Part shown: positions 1-8,389 of the stretch, piece by piece
Numbering within the stretch: the stretch's first letter is position 1
Layout of the letters: the number at the start of each line of letters is the position of its first letter
Assembly (NCBI GenBank): GCA_017302015.1
Contig: JAFLEE010000007.1
Location: forward strand, 1 to 64,000
Length of the DNA stretch: 64,000 nucleotides
Origin: Spirochaetota bacterium
Lineage (GTDB): Bacteria > Spirochaetota > UBA12135 > COTS27 > JAFLEE01
Reading direction: 5' to 3'
The notes under the pieces: generated by a model
Seen by the model: only the letters and a program-made list of their open reading frames with translations
Told to the model about the DNA's origin: nothing
Database searches by the model: none
Program-made: the position numbers and the translations under genes

Positions 1-407
1 CCCTTTTGATAAAGGGTGACGGTCGAGCCGACTTTGTTAGGAGGGTTGGGTCCCCGGGGGGACGACACCATCGGCCCCGCACGCGCCCCAGGAGGGGGCG
101 CTTGCGGGGCCGTGAGCGAGGAGGCCATGAAAGCCGACAAGCGCTGCAACGGACCCGGTGGGATCCCGTGTCCCGCCCCCCAAGTTCCCTCCCTTCACCA
201 ATCAAAAATCCTTGATTGATTCCCCAACCCCTTTCACCCTTTTGATAAAGGGTGACGGTCGAGCCGACTTTGTTAGGAGGGTTGGGTCCCCGGGGGGACG
301 ACACCATCGGCCCCGCACGCGCCCCAGGAGGGGGCGCTTGCGGGGCCGTGAGCGAGGAGGCCACGAAGGCCGACGAGCGGCGTGTCGGCCCCCCGGGGAC
401 CCAACCC
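1..407. repeat. Extragenic palindromic repeat, two copies 236 bp apart
   Basis: About 128 bases beginning at position 1 recur from 237 with near identity (offset 236). The second copy is complete: a small hairpin (TCACCCTTT at 234-242 with AAAGGGTGA at 247-255), then a large palindrome whose 26-base arms at 279-304 and 382-407 pair at 25 of 26 positions. Between the arms lie a GC-rich hairpin (309-347, GGCCCCG paired with CGGGGCC, and GCGCCCC paired with GGGGCGC inside it) and a short GGCC/GGCC hairpin near 353-370. The first copy lacks the right arm and looks decayed; its left hairpin is cut by the window edge. Open frames here are by-products of GC-rich palindromes. It could be a REP-like or MITE-like element or a structured transcript. 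Confidence 0.8.
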
Positions 408-432
408 GACCCACAGGGCGGAGCGACCGGGG

Positions 433-1575
433 TTAGACTTCCACCCCAAGCCGCCGCCAAACCGGCCCCAAATCCACCACCTTCCCGCTGCGCCGGGCCT
501 CGTCGATGGTGATCCCCACCACCGCCGAGCGCAACCCCTCTTCGCCGCCGCATTTCGGGGGCGTGCCGTTCTTCATGGTGTCGGCCAATTCGTTCATGAT
601 GTATTTGTCGCCGCCGCCGTGTCCGTCGCCGCCGGACCAGTCGAAGACGTGGATCTCGTCGCTGGCGAGGGTCTTGTACTTCACGATCCCGGCGTAGAGT
701 TCCACGATGAGGTTGCCCTCGGTGCCGCTGAAATACATGCGCCGCTCGGGGATGACGTTCCCCATGGTGGCCTGGAACTGCACGCGCACCTGGTTGCCGT
801 ACTCCAGGATGGCCACTACGTTGTCTTCGATGGTCTTGTCGGAGGTGAAGGGGTCGTCGACGTCGCGGTGCTGGCTCCACCAGCCGAGGAAGGCCTTGGA
901 TTTGGCCAGGAGCCCCGCGTTCTCCTTCGTGTAGAGGTTATTGCCCCCGAAGGCCGCGATGCGCACCGGGAGGCTCCCCACAAACCAATTGAGCAGATCG
1001 AGGTCGTGGACGCACTTCTCCAGGATATGGGCCCCGGCGAGTTCGCGCTTGCGCCGCCAGTTCATCATGATGTAGCCGCCGTGGCCGGGGGTGATGTTCT
1101 CGTTGGCGTCGATGCTGATGATCTTCCCCAGGGCGCCGCTGTCGAGCACTTCCCGCACCTTGCGGTAGATCTGGCTATAGCGGAGCACGAAGCCGGTGGC
1201 GAAGCGCTTGCCGCTCTTCTGGTGGGCGTCGTTGATGGCCGTGCAATCGTCGATCTCGGTGGCCAGGGGCTTCTCCGAAAAGACGTGCTTGCCGTGGGCG
1301 AAGGCGCAAAGGATATGCTCTTTATGGAAGACATTCGGGGAGCCGACGAGGATCCAATCGATCTCAGGGTCTTTGCACGCCTTCTCGTAGGAGGGATAGA
1401 CCACCCCGGCGGGGTTCCCCGCGCCGTCCAATAATTTGCGGGTATGGGATTCGTCCGGATCCCAGCCGCCATGGATGACGATGCCGGGATTCTTCACGAG
1501 ATCTTTGACCAGGTAACCCAGGCGGCCTCCGCAACCGATGACGGCGGCTTTGATGGGTTTCTCGGGGGTGGACAT
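433..1575 (-). CDS. Gfo/Idh/MocA family NAD(P)-dependent oxidoreductase
   Basis: A 380-residue cytoplasmic dehydrogenase of the glucose-fructose oxidoreductase/inositol dehydrogenase family, which oxidises or reduces sugars, inositols or sugar acids. The N-terminal Rossmann fold carries GCGGRLG (residues 14-20), and the family EKP motif is at 101-103 (SEKPLATE). KCVHDLDLLNWF supplies the usual catalytic His region, and the C-terminal half contains GGGD typical of the family. The start at 1575 is chosen because AAGGAG lies 8 bases upstream; a longer frame to 1611 would run through a perfect palindrome (1591-1604) that looks like an operator. Substrate cannot be told from sequence. It stands alone, so a sugar-responsive regulator probably controls it from that palindrome. 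Confidence 0.9.
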   Translation of the reverse strand: MSTPEKPIKAAVIGCGGRLGYLVKDLVKNPGIVIHGGWDPDESHTRKLLDGAGNPAGVVYPSYEKACKDPEIDWILVGSPNVFHKEHILCAFAHGKHVFSEKPLATEIDDCTAINDAHQKSGKRFATGFVLRYSQIYRKVREVLDSGALGKIISIDANENITPGHGGYIMMNWRRKRELAGAHILEKCVHDLDLLNWFVGSLPVRIAAFGGNNLYTKENAGLLAKSKAFLGWWSQHRDVDDPFTSDKTIEDNVVAILEYGNQVRVQFQATMGNVIPERRMYFSGTEGNLIVELYAGIVKYKTLASDEIHVFDWSGGDGHGGGDKYIMNELADTMKNGTPPKCGGEEGLRSAVVGITIDEARRSGKVVDLGPVWRRLGVEV

Positions 1576-1590
1576 GGGAACGGCTCCTTG

Positions 1591-1604
1591 GCGTAACGTT
1601 ACGC
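1591..1604. promoter_or_regulatory. Candidate LacI-family operator upstream of the Gfo/Idh gene
   Basis: GCGTAACGTTACGC is a perfect 14-bp palindrome with a central CG, the usual form of LacI-family operators. It sits just upstream of the Shine-Dalgarno sequence of the oxidoreductase gene that starts at 1575. No LacI-family gene is present in this window, so the regulator is unknown. Confidence 0.55.
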
Positions 1605-1819
1605 TAATCATAGGTCATGGGAGGGGCGGTGTCAAGGGTCGGTCCACTGGCGCTCGTTTTTTGGGCTGTTATAGGGGATCTGGGCTTCGGGAGGCGGAAA
1701 TAAGGCACCACGGGGGATGGGGAAAAATGCCGAATCCCACCGATCGCCCTAGTCTCCTAGGAAAAGTGGAGGCATGGAACACCCGCAGGAAGGCCGTCCC
1801 CCATGGTCCCGACACCGCC

Positions 1820-2605
1820 TCAGGCCGACGCCCCCGAATAATGACGCGACCCGATCTTCCAAAAGAGTCGAGAAAGGACGAGCATCCCCGCCGCCACCCC
1901 CAACGAAAGGAGGATCTTCTCCCACCCGATGCGCCCCGAGAGGGCTTCGGCGGGAACGGTGGTGGCGAAGGCGACGGGAACCAGGAAGGTGAGGAGGAAG
2001 CGCAACCAACCCGGGTAGAGGTTCACCGGCCAGCGGCCCGCCTCGTAGAGGCTCTGGAAGATCACGAGGATATTCTCCACCCGCACGAACCAGAAGGAGA
2101 GGGTGGCGAGCATCAGCCAGAAACTATAGACGATGGCCCCGCCCGCGGCGAGGGCGACTGCGAAGCGCAGGGCGTCGCCCAAGCCGACGGCGGCGCCGAG
2201 TTTCCAGAGGGCCACGGCGAGCACGGCGAGCCCCATGAGGACGTCGACGAGTTTCCAGATCTCGAAGCGCTTCAGGCCGACGAGGACCTGGGAATCCACC
2301 GGCTTCACCAGGGTGAAATCGAGGGTGCCGTCGCGCACCGATTCGATGAGGCTCTCCATGGCCGGTTGGACGGCGAAGCGCACGGCGCCGCCGACGATGA
2401 AGAAGACCCCGGTGAGGGCCACGACTTCGGGGGCGCTCCATCCCCCCAGGGTCTGGGTATGGGAGAAGACGAGGGCCAAGCCGCCGAGGCCCGTGCCGAA
2501 TTCGAGGAGGGACTCGAAGAGGTGGATGAGGAAATCGGCCCGGTAGGCCAGGGCGCCCGAAAGCGCGAGACGCAGGTGGATGGCGAGGAGGCGCAAGATC
2601 CTCAT
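1820..2605 (-). CDS. ABC-2 type transporter permease (COG3694/COG4587-like)
   Basis: A 261-residue polytopic membrane protein with about six hydrophobic segments, last gene of a three-gene ABC exporter (4376 to 1820). It resembles the DUF990-type permeases found in pairs beside a COG4586-type ATPase. The start at 2605 (MRILRLLAI) is preferred because it overlaps the stop of the upstream permease in an ATGA junction; the longer frame upstream is low-complexity Pro/Arg/Gly. Together with its partner it would form a heterodimeric membrane pore. The cargo is unknown; related systems are annotated only as uncharacterised exporters. Confidence 0.85.
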   Translation of the reverse strand: MRILRLLAIHLRLALSGALAYRADFLIHLFESLLEFGTGLGGLALVFSHTQTLGGWSAPEVVALTGVFFIVGGAVRFAVQPAMESLIESVRDGTLDFTLVKPVDSQVLVGLKRFEIWKLVDVLMGLAVLAVALWKLGAAVGLGDALRFAVALAAGGAIVYSFWLMLATLSFWFVRVENILVIFQSLYEAGRWPVNLYPGWLRFLLTFLVPVAFATTVPAEALSGRIGWEKILLSLGVAAGMLVLSRLFWKIGSRHYSGASA

Positions 2606-3405
2606 GAACCCACCGCCGAATAGCGCCGCAGCGCGGCGCGCCAGAGCACCCGGGCCACGAGCAGGATCCCCAGGATCCAAGCCCCCTGGGCCAGGAATCC
2701 GTGGAGCGCCTCGTGGGGATCGAGGCGGCCCAAGAGGAGATCCACCGGGAAGCCGGCCGTCCAACGGAACGGGAGGATTTTAGAGAGGAACGCCATGGGG
2801 CTGGGCAATAGGGCGAGGGGCGCGATCTGCCCGGAGAAGAAGAGGGCCGTGACGAAATAGGCCTGGTTCACCGCGCCGATGCGGGTGGTCCAGAAGGCGG
2901 CGAGGGCCAGGACCCACTCGAGGGCGAAGCGCAGGAGGAAGGCGAGCAGCAACGAAGGCAGGAAGGCCAGGACCGACCAAGAGGAGGGGTGGAAGGCCGG
3001 CTTGAAGAGCAGGGCCAGGGCGCCCGCCGCCAGCAGGATCACCGGGAAGGTGATGAGTTTGGAGGCGAGGTTCGCCGCGATATCGGCGTGCACCGGGTGC
3101 AGCGGCTTTAGGAGCGCGAAGGAAAGGGCCCCATGGCGGATGCGGTGCTCCATCTCCCACATGATCCAGGTGTAGGTGACGTGGTTGACCAGGAGGAGCG
3201 CGATGAAATAAGCGGCGAAATCGCCCCGGCCCATTCCCCCGACGCGTCCCCCGTTGGCTCCCGCCACCGCGGACCACACCACGAGGTAGAGGAGCGGCTC
3301 GAGCACGTGCCCGATGAGCCAGATGGCCATGGCGGCCCGGTACTGGAAGGTCTCCGCCAGCGAAATCTTCCATTGCTGGAGGTAGACCCCGAGGAGCCCG
3401 TTCAA
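2602..3405 (-). CDS. ABC-2 type transporter permease, second subunit
   Basis: A 267-residue integral membrane protein with about six membrane segments (AMAIWLIGHVLEPLLYLVVW near the N terminus is the first clear one). It belongs to the same DUF990-like ABC-2 permease group as the following gene and overlaps both neighbours by 4 bases (3402-3405 with the ATPase, 2602-2605 with the other permease), which implies translational coupling and fixed stoichiometry. It would form the transmembrane dimer with the 1820-2605 product. Cargo unknown. Confidence 0.85.
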   Translation of the reverse strand: MNGLLGVYLQQWKISLAETFQYRAAMAIWLIGHVLEPLLYLVVWSAVAGANGGRVGGMGRGDFAAYFIALLLVNHVTYTWIMWEMEHRIRHGALSFALLKPLHPVHADIAANLASKLITFPVILLAAGALALLFKPAFHPSSWSVLAFLPSLLLAFLLRFALEWVLALAAFWTTRIGAVNQAYFVTALFFSGQIAPLALLPSPMAFLSKILPFRWTAGFPVDLLLGRLDPHEALHGFLAQGAWILGILLVARVLWRAALRRYSAVGS

Positions 3406-4376
3406 ACGGCGCCCTCCGTGAACACGCGGGAGATCACCTCGTCGATGGGGGGATCCTCCACGGTGAGGTCGGTGATGGGGAGTTCCGCCAGGAGGCGCGC
3501 GGTGACCCGCGGGGTCTCGGCCTTGGGCACGCGCAGCGTCACGTGGCCCTCTTCGTCCGACACGAGTTCGCCGTACTGGGCCAGACCGGCGCAGGGGGTC
3601 GCCAGGTGGATGGAGATGAGTTTATGGGCCGCGAAACGGCCCACGAGGGCCCCGAGATCCCCGTCGAAGAGGAGCCGGCCCCGGTGGATGACGATCACGC
3701 GCCGGCAGAGGGCCTCGACATCGGCCATATAATGGCTCGTGAGGAGCACGGTTGCCCCGTGGACGCGGCGGTATTGGGAGATGAAGTCGCGCAGCCGGCG
3801 CTGCATGGTGACGTCGAGGCCGATGGTGGGCTCGTCGAGGAAGACGACCTTGGGCCGGTGCAGGAGGGCCGCCGTGAGTTCGCACTTCATGCGCTCGCCG
3901 AGGGAGAGGTTGCGCACCGGGGCGCCCATCACCGCCTTCAGATCGAGGAGGTCGACGAGTTCGTCGAGGGTCTCGCGGTATTGGGCCATCGGGATGCGGT
4001 AGATGGCCCGGTTGAGTTCGAAGGTCTCCACCGCGGGGATATCCCAGACGAGCTGGTTGCGCTGGCCCATGACGAGGCTCATGCGGCCGAGGAAATCGGC
4101 GTGGCGCTTCCAGGGAACCTGTCCGAGCACCTCGATCTCGCCGGAACTGGGGTGGAGGAGCCCGGAGAGCATCTTGAGCGTGGTGGTCTTGCCCGCCCCA
4201 TTGGGGCCGAGGAAACCGACGATCTCTCCGGGGGCGATGTCGAAGGAGATGCCGTCGACGGCGCTCACGGTGCGGGTCTTGCGGCGCACCAGAGACTTCA
4301 CGGAGGACCAGAGGCCCGCCTCGCGCTCGCTGACCCGGTATTGCTTGCGCAACTCGCGCACGCGGATCGCGGTCAA
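3402..4376 (-). CDS. ABC transporter ATP-binding protein (COG4586-like)
   Basis: A 324-residue ATPase that powers the two permeases after it. The Walker A motif GPNGAGKTT lies near residue 58, the Q-loop near MGQRNQLVWD, a signature variant LSLGERMKCE (LSLGE rather than LSGGQ), Walker B VVFLDEP, and the switch His in LLTSHYM. The variant signature and an extended N terminus before the Walker A are usual for the COG4586 group. The C-terminal 90 residues lie outside the nucleotide-binding domain. First gene of the operon; the ATG is 58 bases upstream of the end of the beta-helix gene on the same strand, so read-through from that gene is possible. Confidence 0.9.
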   Translation of the reverse strand: MTAIRVRELRKQYRVSEREAGLWSSVKSLVRRKTRTVSAVDGISFDIAPGEIVGFLGPNGAGKTTTLKMLSGLLHPSSGEIEVLGQVPWKRHADFLGRMSLVMGQRNQLVWDIPAVETFELNRAIYRIPMAQYRETLDELVDLLDLKAVMGAPVRNLSLGERMKCELTAALLHRPKVVFLDEPTIGLDVTMQRRLRDFISQYRRVHGATVLLTSHYMADVEALCRRVIVIHRGRLLFDGDLGALVGRFAAHKLISIHLATPCAGLAQYGELVSDEEGHVTLRVPKAETPRVTARLLAELPITDLTVEDPPIDEVISRVFTEGAV

Positions 4377-4434
4377 ACGCCCTCCCCCCGGCCGCCTTCC
4401 CGTCGTTGGGGAGGGAGGGGGAAATGGGGAGCGG

Positions 4435-7362
4435 TCATTTCAATGGATAGGTTTTTTTCTGCCATTCGTAGATCGAGGGCACGGCGGGAGCCGGGCGCGG
4501 GGCATCGTCGTAGGGGAGGAGTTCGTTTCCCGTCTCCTTCTCGGCCTTCCCGCGGCCTCCGACCATCGCCTTGGCCCCGAAGGCCCGGTTGCTAATGACC
4601 TCGTTGCCCACGCAACTGGCGTCTTTGATCAGGACCGCGCTGTCGGCGCCGTTGGGGAAGACGAAGACGTTCCCCTGGATGAGATGATCGAAACTGGAGA
4701 GGCGGAGGGAGAGCCCCACCCCCTTCTCCACCACGAACCGGTTGTGGAGCACGAGCCAGCCCTCGTTCATCCCGTTGAGGATCCCGCCGTCTTTGGGCGA
4801 TTTGAAATCGCAGCGGTAGATGACGTTGCGCGGGCCGATGGGGCCGTGGGCGTCGTCTTCCGGGGCGGTGGAGAAGAACCCGAAGCCGTAGTCGCCGTCT
4901 TGGCCGTCGGGCTGGATGATGCAGTCTTCGAAGAGGTTCTCGTTGCACCAGCCCGAGTGCCACTGGGCGTCGGAACTGTAGAAGCGGCCGCGGCGCACCA
5001 CGTTGCCCGAGCAGGCCCAGTTGAAGTCGGGGGCGTGGCGGAAGCCGTAGGTCACCAGGCCGTCGAGCAGGCAATCGTAGGAGACCTCCACCCCGGCGTA
5101 GGCCGTGCCGCCGCCGCCCTTGTACCAGGCGTCGTCGAAGACGCAATCGCGGATCTCGCCGAACTTGGAATCGAGGAAATAGACGGGATTCTTCCCGGCC
5201 ATGCGCACGTGGACCCGCCGCGCCCAGGAACCCCAGGTGCGGGAGAAACTCACCGTATTGATCCACAAATTCTCGGTCTGCTCGATGGAGAGATCTTCGA
5301 TCCCGCCGCCCTCGAGGGGGAGGATCTTGCGCACGTAGGCGCCGTCGACCACGGGGAACTCCAGACGCAGGGCCTGGGAGAGTTGCACCGTGTTCCCGGA
5401 GACGGAAAGGACCTCGTACTGGTTGACGCGATAGCGCCCCCAGGCGCACACGTTCTTGATGAGGTCGTTCCACCGGGGCGTCGCGGGCGCCTCGAGTTCG
5501 AGGCGGTCGCCGGGGCGAAAGGAAGAGGCGTCGGCCAGAGTCAGGGAGAGGTCGCCCCGCGCGCCGTCTTTGGCGAGGAGGATCTTGGCCCCGTCGATGG
5601 CCCCGGCGAAGGAAATCGCCCCGGATTGGGAGGGGAGGATGGTGGGCGGTTCGATGGGCGCGGATGCGACGTTGAGCTCGATGGAGGCGCTCGCCACCTC
5701 TCCGTTCGCGTAGACGGCCTTCCCGGTGATCGTATGCCGCCCGGCGCCGACTTTGTCGAAGATGGCCGACCGCCCCACGCGCATGCTGTAGGTATTGCCC
5801 CAATGCACCTGCCAATTCTTCCGGCCGACTTCCTTGCCGTCGGCCTCGAGGATGAGGTTCTTCAGATCGAGGGGGTTGGCGTGGATCTCCACGATGTTGA
5901 AGGAATCCCCCGGTTTCAGGCGGTAGAACTTCACGGTGCCATGGGGCACGGCGTAGGTGTAGCGGAGCCGCGTTTTATTGGTGCCCGCCCCGCGCAGCAC
6001 GACATGGTGGTTGGTGATGAGGACGTCGCTTTCCAGGCGGTAATTTCCGGCGGGGATGAAGAGGACCCCTCCCCCGCTGCGGCCCAGGGCGTCGGCTTCC
6101 CGCTCGAGCACCGCGCTGATGTCCGAACCCGGCTTGATCTTACCGGTGAGGTCGACCTTCACGGGCAATTCGGGGATGCCCCCCGGAACGCCCGCGCGTC
6201 GGAAATCGGGATAGACGATGCCATCGGGCCCCACGAGGTCGGCCGCGGTGAGGCGCGCCTTCTCTTCGGGGCGTAGGCGGTACTGGGGCGCCCAGGGGCG
6301 CTCGGTCTGGGATCCGTCGCCTTCATAGAGCACGAGGTCGTCGACGTCTTGGGTGACCTTGGCCGAATTGTAGGAATGGATCCAGATGCGCCAGGTGGCG
6401 GCCTTCTCGGGGGCGTAGGTGCCGTAATCCACCTTTTTCCAATCTTTGCCCGAAGGCAAGCCCATCATGTCGGGGGGATTCTGCTCGATCGGCTTGCCGT
6501 TTTCTTCGAAGAATTGCACGTAGAGGCCGATGCCGCCCCCGCCGCCCACCATGCGGCTATAGCAGCGCACGCGGTATTCCTTCCCCGGCGTCACCGGGAA
6601 TTTCGGCGAGGCGATGGAGGAGCCCCCTTTGGGGTTGTCATCCGTGATGCGCAGGCCGAGGCGGCCGGCGCGGGCGGCTTCGGGGACGGCCTTGGACATG
6701 TCGCCATCCCCTTCCACATCCCAACCTTCCATGTCTTTCTCGAAATCGCCGTTGCTGAAATCGAAGGGGCGCCCCTTGATGTCGGAACGAAGGGGGCCGA
6801 ATCCCGCCTGGGGCGCTGGGGCGGTTTTTGACGGCACGAGCGCGGGCCCTCCGACTTCCACCAGGGAAAAACTGTCGAAGTCGGCGGTGACGATGGCTTT
6901 GCCGTAGGAGTGGATATTGACGGCCACGGAGGCGCTGCCCGCGGGGGCGGTGGCGGCGCATTCCACGTCTTGCCAGCCGGGGGTCGAGGAGGAAAGTTCC
7001 TTCAGGTTCTTCCCGGAATTGAGGAGTTTCCCTGCGGCATCTAGATAGAAGAGATAGACGGCGATGCCGGAGCCGCTGACGATGCGCGCGCGGCAGCGAG
7101 CCCGGTAGGTCGCCCCCGGCTTCGCCGGGAACTTGGCCGACGTGAGGGAGGACCCCGACCTATCGGAAGCGTCGGTGACGCGCAGGCCGACCGCGCCGCT
7201 TTCCTTGGCCGAAGGCGAGGCAAGGCTCATGCCGTTATCGCCGGCGTTATCCCACCCGGAGAGCCCGGATTCGAAGCCCGGGTTTGGGAGGGGGAGGCTC
7301 GTATCGGCGAAAAGGGGCGCGAGCAGCAGGGCGAGGATGGGGAGCAAACGCCAAGTCTTCAC
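4435..7362 (-). CDS. Secreted right-handed beta-helix protein with two CBM-like modules
   Basis: About 975 residues. The GTG start at 7362 has GGAGG 6 bases upstream and gives a clean Sec signal peptide (MKTWRLLPILALLLAPLFA). Two tandem jelly-roll modules of the CBM4/9 type follow: NPGFESGLSGW opens the first and a diverged copy (NGDFEKDMEGW) opens the second, about 150 residues later; both contain GSS and K(P)G-x-YR-RC motifs. A central Ig-like segment lies inside the catalytic-like part, which is a pectate-lyase-3/GH55-like parallel beta-helix beginning GGGVLFIPAGNYRL. It probably acts outside the cell on a polysaccharide; substrate and lyase versus hydrolase chemistry cannot be decided. 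It lies 22 bases downstream of an AraC gene on the same strand, suggesting direct local control. Confidence 0.8.
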   Translation of the reverse strand: MKTWRLLPILALLLAPLFADTSLPLPNPGFESGLSGWDNAGDNGMSLASPSAKESGAVGLRVTDASDRSGSSLTSAKFPAKPGATYRARCRARIVSGSGIAVYLFYLDAAGKLLNSGKNLKELSSSTPGWQDVECAATAPAGSASVAVNIHSYGKAIVTADFDSFSLVEVGGPALVPSKTAPAPQAGFGPLRSDIKGRPFDFSNGDFEKDMEGWDVEGDGDMSKAVPEAARAGRLGLRITDDNPKGGSSIASPKFPVTPGKEYRVRCYSRMVGGGGGIGLYVQFFEENGKPIEQNPPDMMGLPSGKDWKKVDYGTYAPEKAATWRIWIHSYNSAKVTQDVDDLVLYEGDGSQTERPWAPQYRLRPEEKARLTAADLVGPDGIVYPDFRRAGVPGGIPELPVKVDLTGKIKPGSDISAVLEREADALGRSGGGVLFIPAGNYRLESDVLITNHHVVLRGAGTNKTRLRYTYAVPHGTVKFYRLKPGDSFNIVEIHANPLDLKNLILEADGKEVGRKNWQVHWGNTYSMRVGRSAIFDKVGAGRHTITGKAVYANGEVASASIELNVASAPIEPPTILPSQSGAISFAGAIDGAKILLAKDGARGDLSLTLADASSFRPGDRLELEAPATPRWNDLIKNVCAWGRYRVNQYEVLSVSGNTVQLSQALRLEFPVVDGAYVRKILPLEGGGIEDLSIEQTENLWINTVSFSRTWGSWARRVHVRMAGKNPVYFLDSKFGEIRDCVFDDAWYKGGGGTAYAGVEVSYDCLLDGLVTYGFRHAPDFNWACSGNVVRRGRFYSSDAQWHSGWCNENLFEDCIIQPDGQDGDYGFGFFSTAPEDDAHGPIGPRNVIYRCDFKSPKDGGILNGMNEGWLVLHNRFVVEKGVGLSLRLSSFDHLIQGNVFVFPNGADSAVLIKDASCVGNEVISNRAFGAKAMVGGRGKAEKETGNELLPYDDAPRPAPAVPSIYEWQKKTYPLK

Positions 7363-7384
7363 GGGGGCCTCCGGGCCCACGATT

Positions 7385-8269
7385 CTAGCCTGAAACATTT
7401 TCCCCGGGAGGCGCCCACGGAAATGGGGCATGGCGTTTTGGGAAGCCGGCGGCCCCCTCCCATTGGCCCCGGCGCCAGGCCCGGGGCGAATCTCCGTAAT
7501 GCCGCCGGAACAGCCGGGAAAAATAATAGAGGTCTTCGAACCCGCTGCGGGAAGCCGCCTCGCCGATGGAAAGGTTGCGGTCGCGCAGGAGATAGGCGGC
7601 GTGGGAGAGGCGGAGGCGGATGAGGAAGCGCAGCGGCGCCACGCCATACTGGCGGCGCCAGAGCGCGGTGAAATGGGGCACCGAATACCCCGCCCATTGG
7701 GCCAATTCGGCCACGGCCACCGGGGCGCGGAAATGCTCTTCGAGATGCAGGCGCACGGCCTCGAGGGCCGCGGGAGCGGCGGGGAGCGGGCGCAGGTGGC
7801 GGCGGAGCCCCCGGTAGAGGTTGTGGAAAAGGTTTCCGAGGATCACCCCATCGGCGCCGTCGGGGCGCGAGAGTTCCCGGTGGATCGACCGGAGCTGGGC
7901 CTCGAAATCGGCCTGGGGAAAGCCCTCGATCACCCGGTTTTCGGGGACCCCTTCTTCGCGATGCCATCGCGCCAGGGCCCGGCCATCGCAGTGCACCCAC
8001 GAATGAACCCATCGCTTGGCCCGATTTCCGTAGAAATGGCCCCCGCCCGAGGGCCAGAGCACCAGGCTGCCCGGGGGCCGCAGCTCGCGCCCATCGGCAT
8101 CGGCGATCTGGCAGGCGCTGTGGAAGTACATGAGGAGCCGGTCGCCCGTTCCCGCCGGCCGGTCGACGAGGCCCGCCCTCATGGGCTCGCGGATGCCCAG
8201 GCCGCGGATGACGAGATCGCCGCCGTCGAATCGGGGCTTTTCCGAAAGGTAGCGGATCATCGGCGCCAT
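7385..8269 (-). CDS. AraC family transcriptional regulator
   Basis: A 294-residue regulator. Residues 1-160 form a cupin-like AraC sensory domain (PPGSLVLWPSGGGHFY), and the C-terminal 100 residues carry two helix-turn-helix motifs (VAELAQWAGYSVPHFTALW and IGEAASRSGFEDLYYFSRLF) ending in the typical FRRHYGDSPRAWR. It is transcribed toward the beta-helix gene 22 bases downstream and divergently from the GH172 gene. The 120-base divergent region holds an 8+8 inverted repeat (8302-8323), a plausible binding site. A carbohydrate-responsive activator is the likely role. The start has no evident Shine-Dalgarno sequence; an internal ATG 12 bases in is an alternative. Confidence 0.9.
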   Translation of the reverse strand: MAPMIRYLSEKPRFDGGDLVIRGLGIREPMRAGLVDRPAGTGDRLLMYFHSACQIADADGRELRPPGSLVLWPSGGGHFYGNRAKRWVHSWVHCDGRALARWHREEGVPENRVIEGFPQADFEAQLRSIHRELSRPDGADGVILGNLFHNLYRGLRRHLRPLPAAPAALEAVRLHLEEHFRAPVAVAELAQWAGYSVPHFTALWRRQYGVAPLRFLIRLRLSHAAYLLRDRNLSIGEAASRSGFEDLYYFSRLFRRHYGDSPRAWRRGQWEGAAGFPKRHAPFPWAPPGENVSG

Positions 8270-8301
8270 CGTTTTGTGCAGGTTTTACCGCTAAGTGTCC
8301 A

Positions 8302-8323
8302 TTGAAATACCCACCTATTTCAA
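8302..8323. promoter_or_regulatory. Inverted repeat in the AraC-GH172 divergent region
   Basis: TTGAAATA and TATTTCAA form a perfect 8-bp inverted repeat with a 6-base spacer, between the starts of the AraC gene (8269) and the GH172 gene (8390). The position suits an operator shared by the two divergent transcripts. Confidence 0.5.
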
Positions 8324-8389
8324 CCACCATTCATCCGATCATCCAATTTAGGTCCGGTCGCCGCCATTCGGCGCCCCCCAGGAGTTCCC

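Noticed and set aside
6-512. Several short frames at the window start
   Set aside because: They lie in palindromic repeat DNA, encode Arg/Pro/Gly-rich peptides and mirror each other on both strands.
4003-6276. 757-residue open frame on the plus strand opposite the beta-helix gene
   Set aside because: Antisense shadow in GC-rich DNA; composition is unnatural and the minus strand has signal peptide, motifs and a ribosome-binding site.
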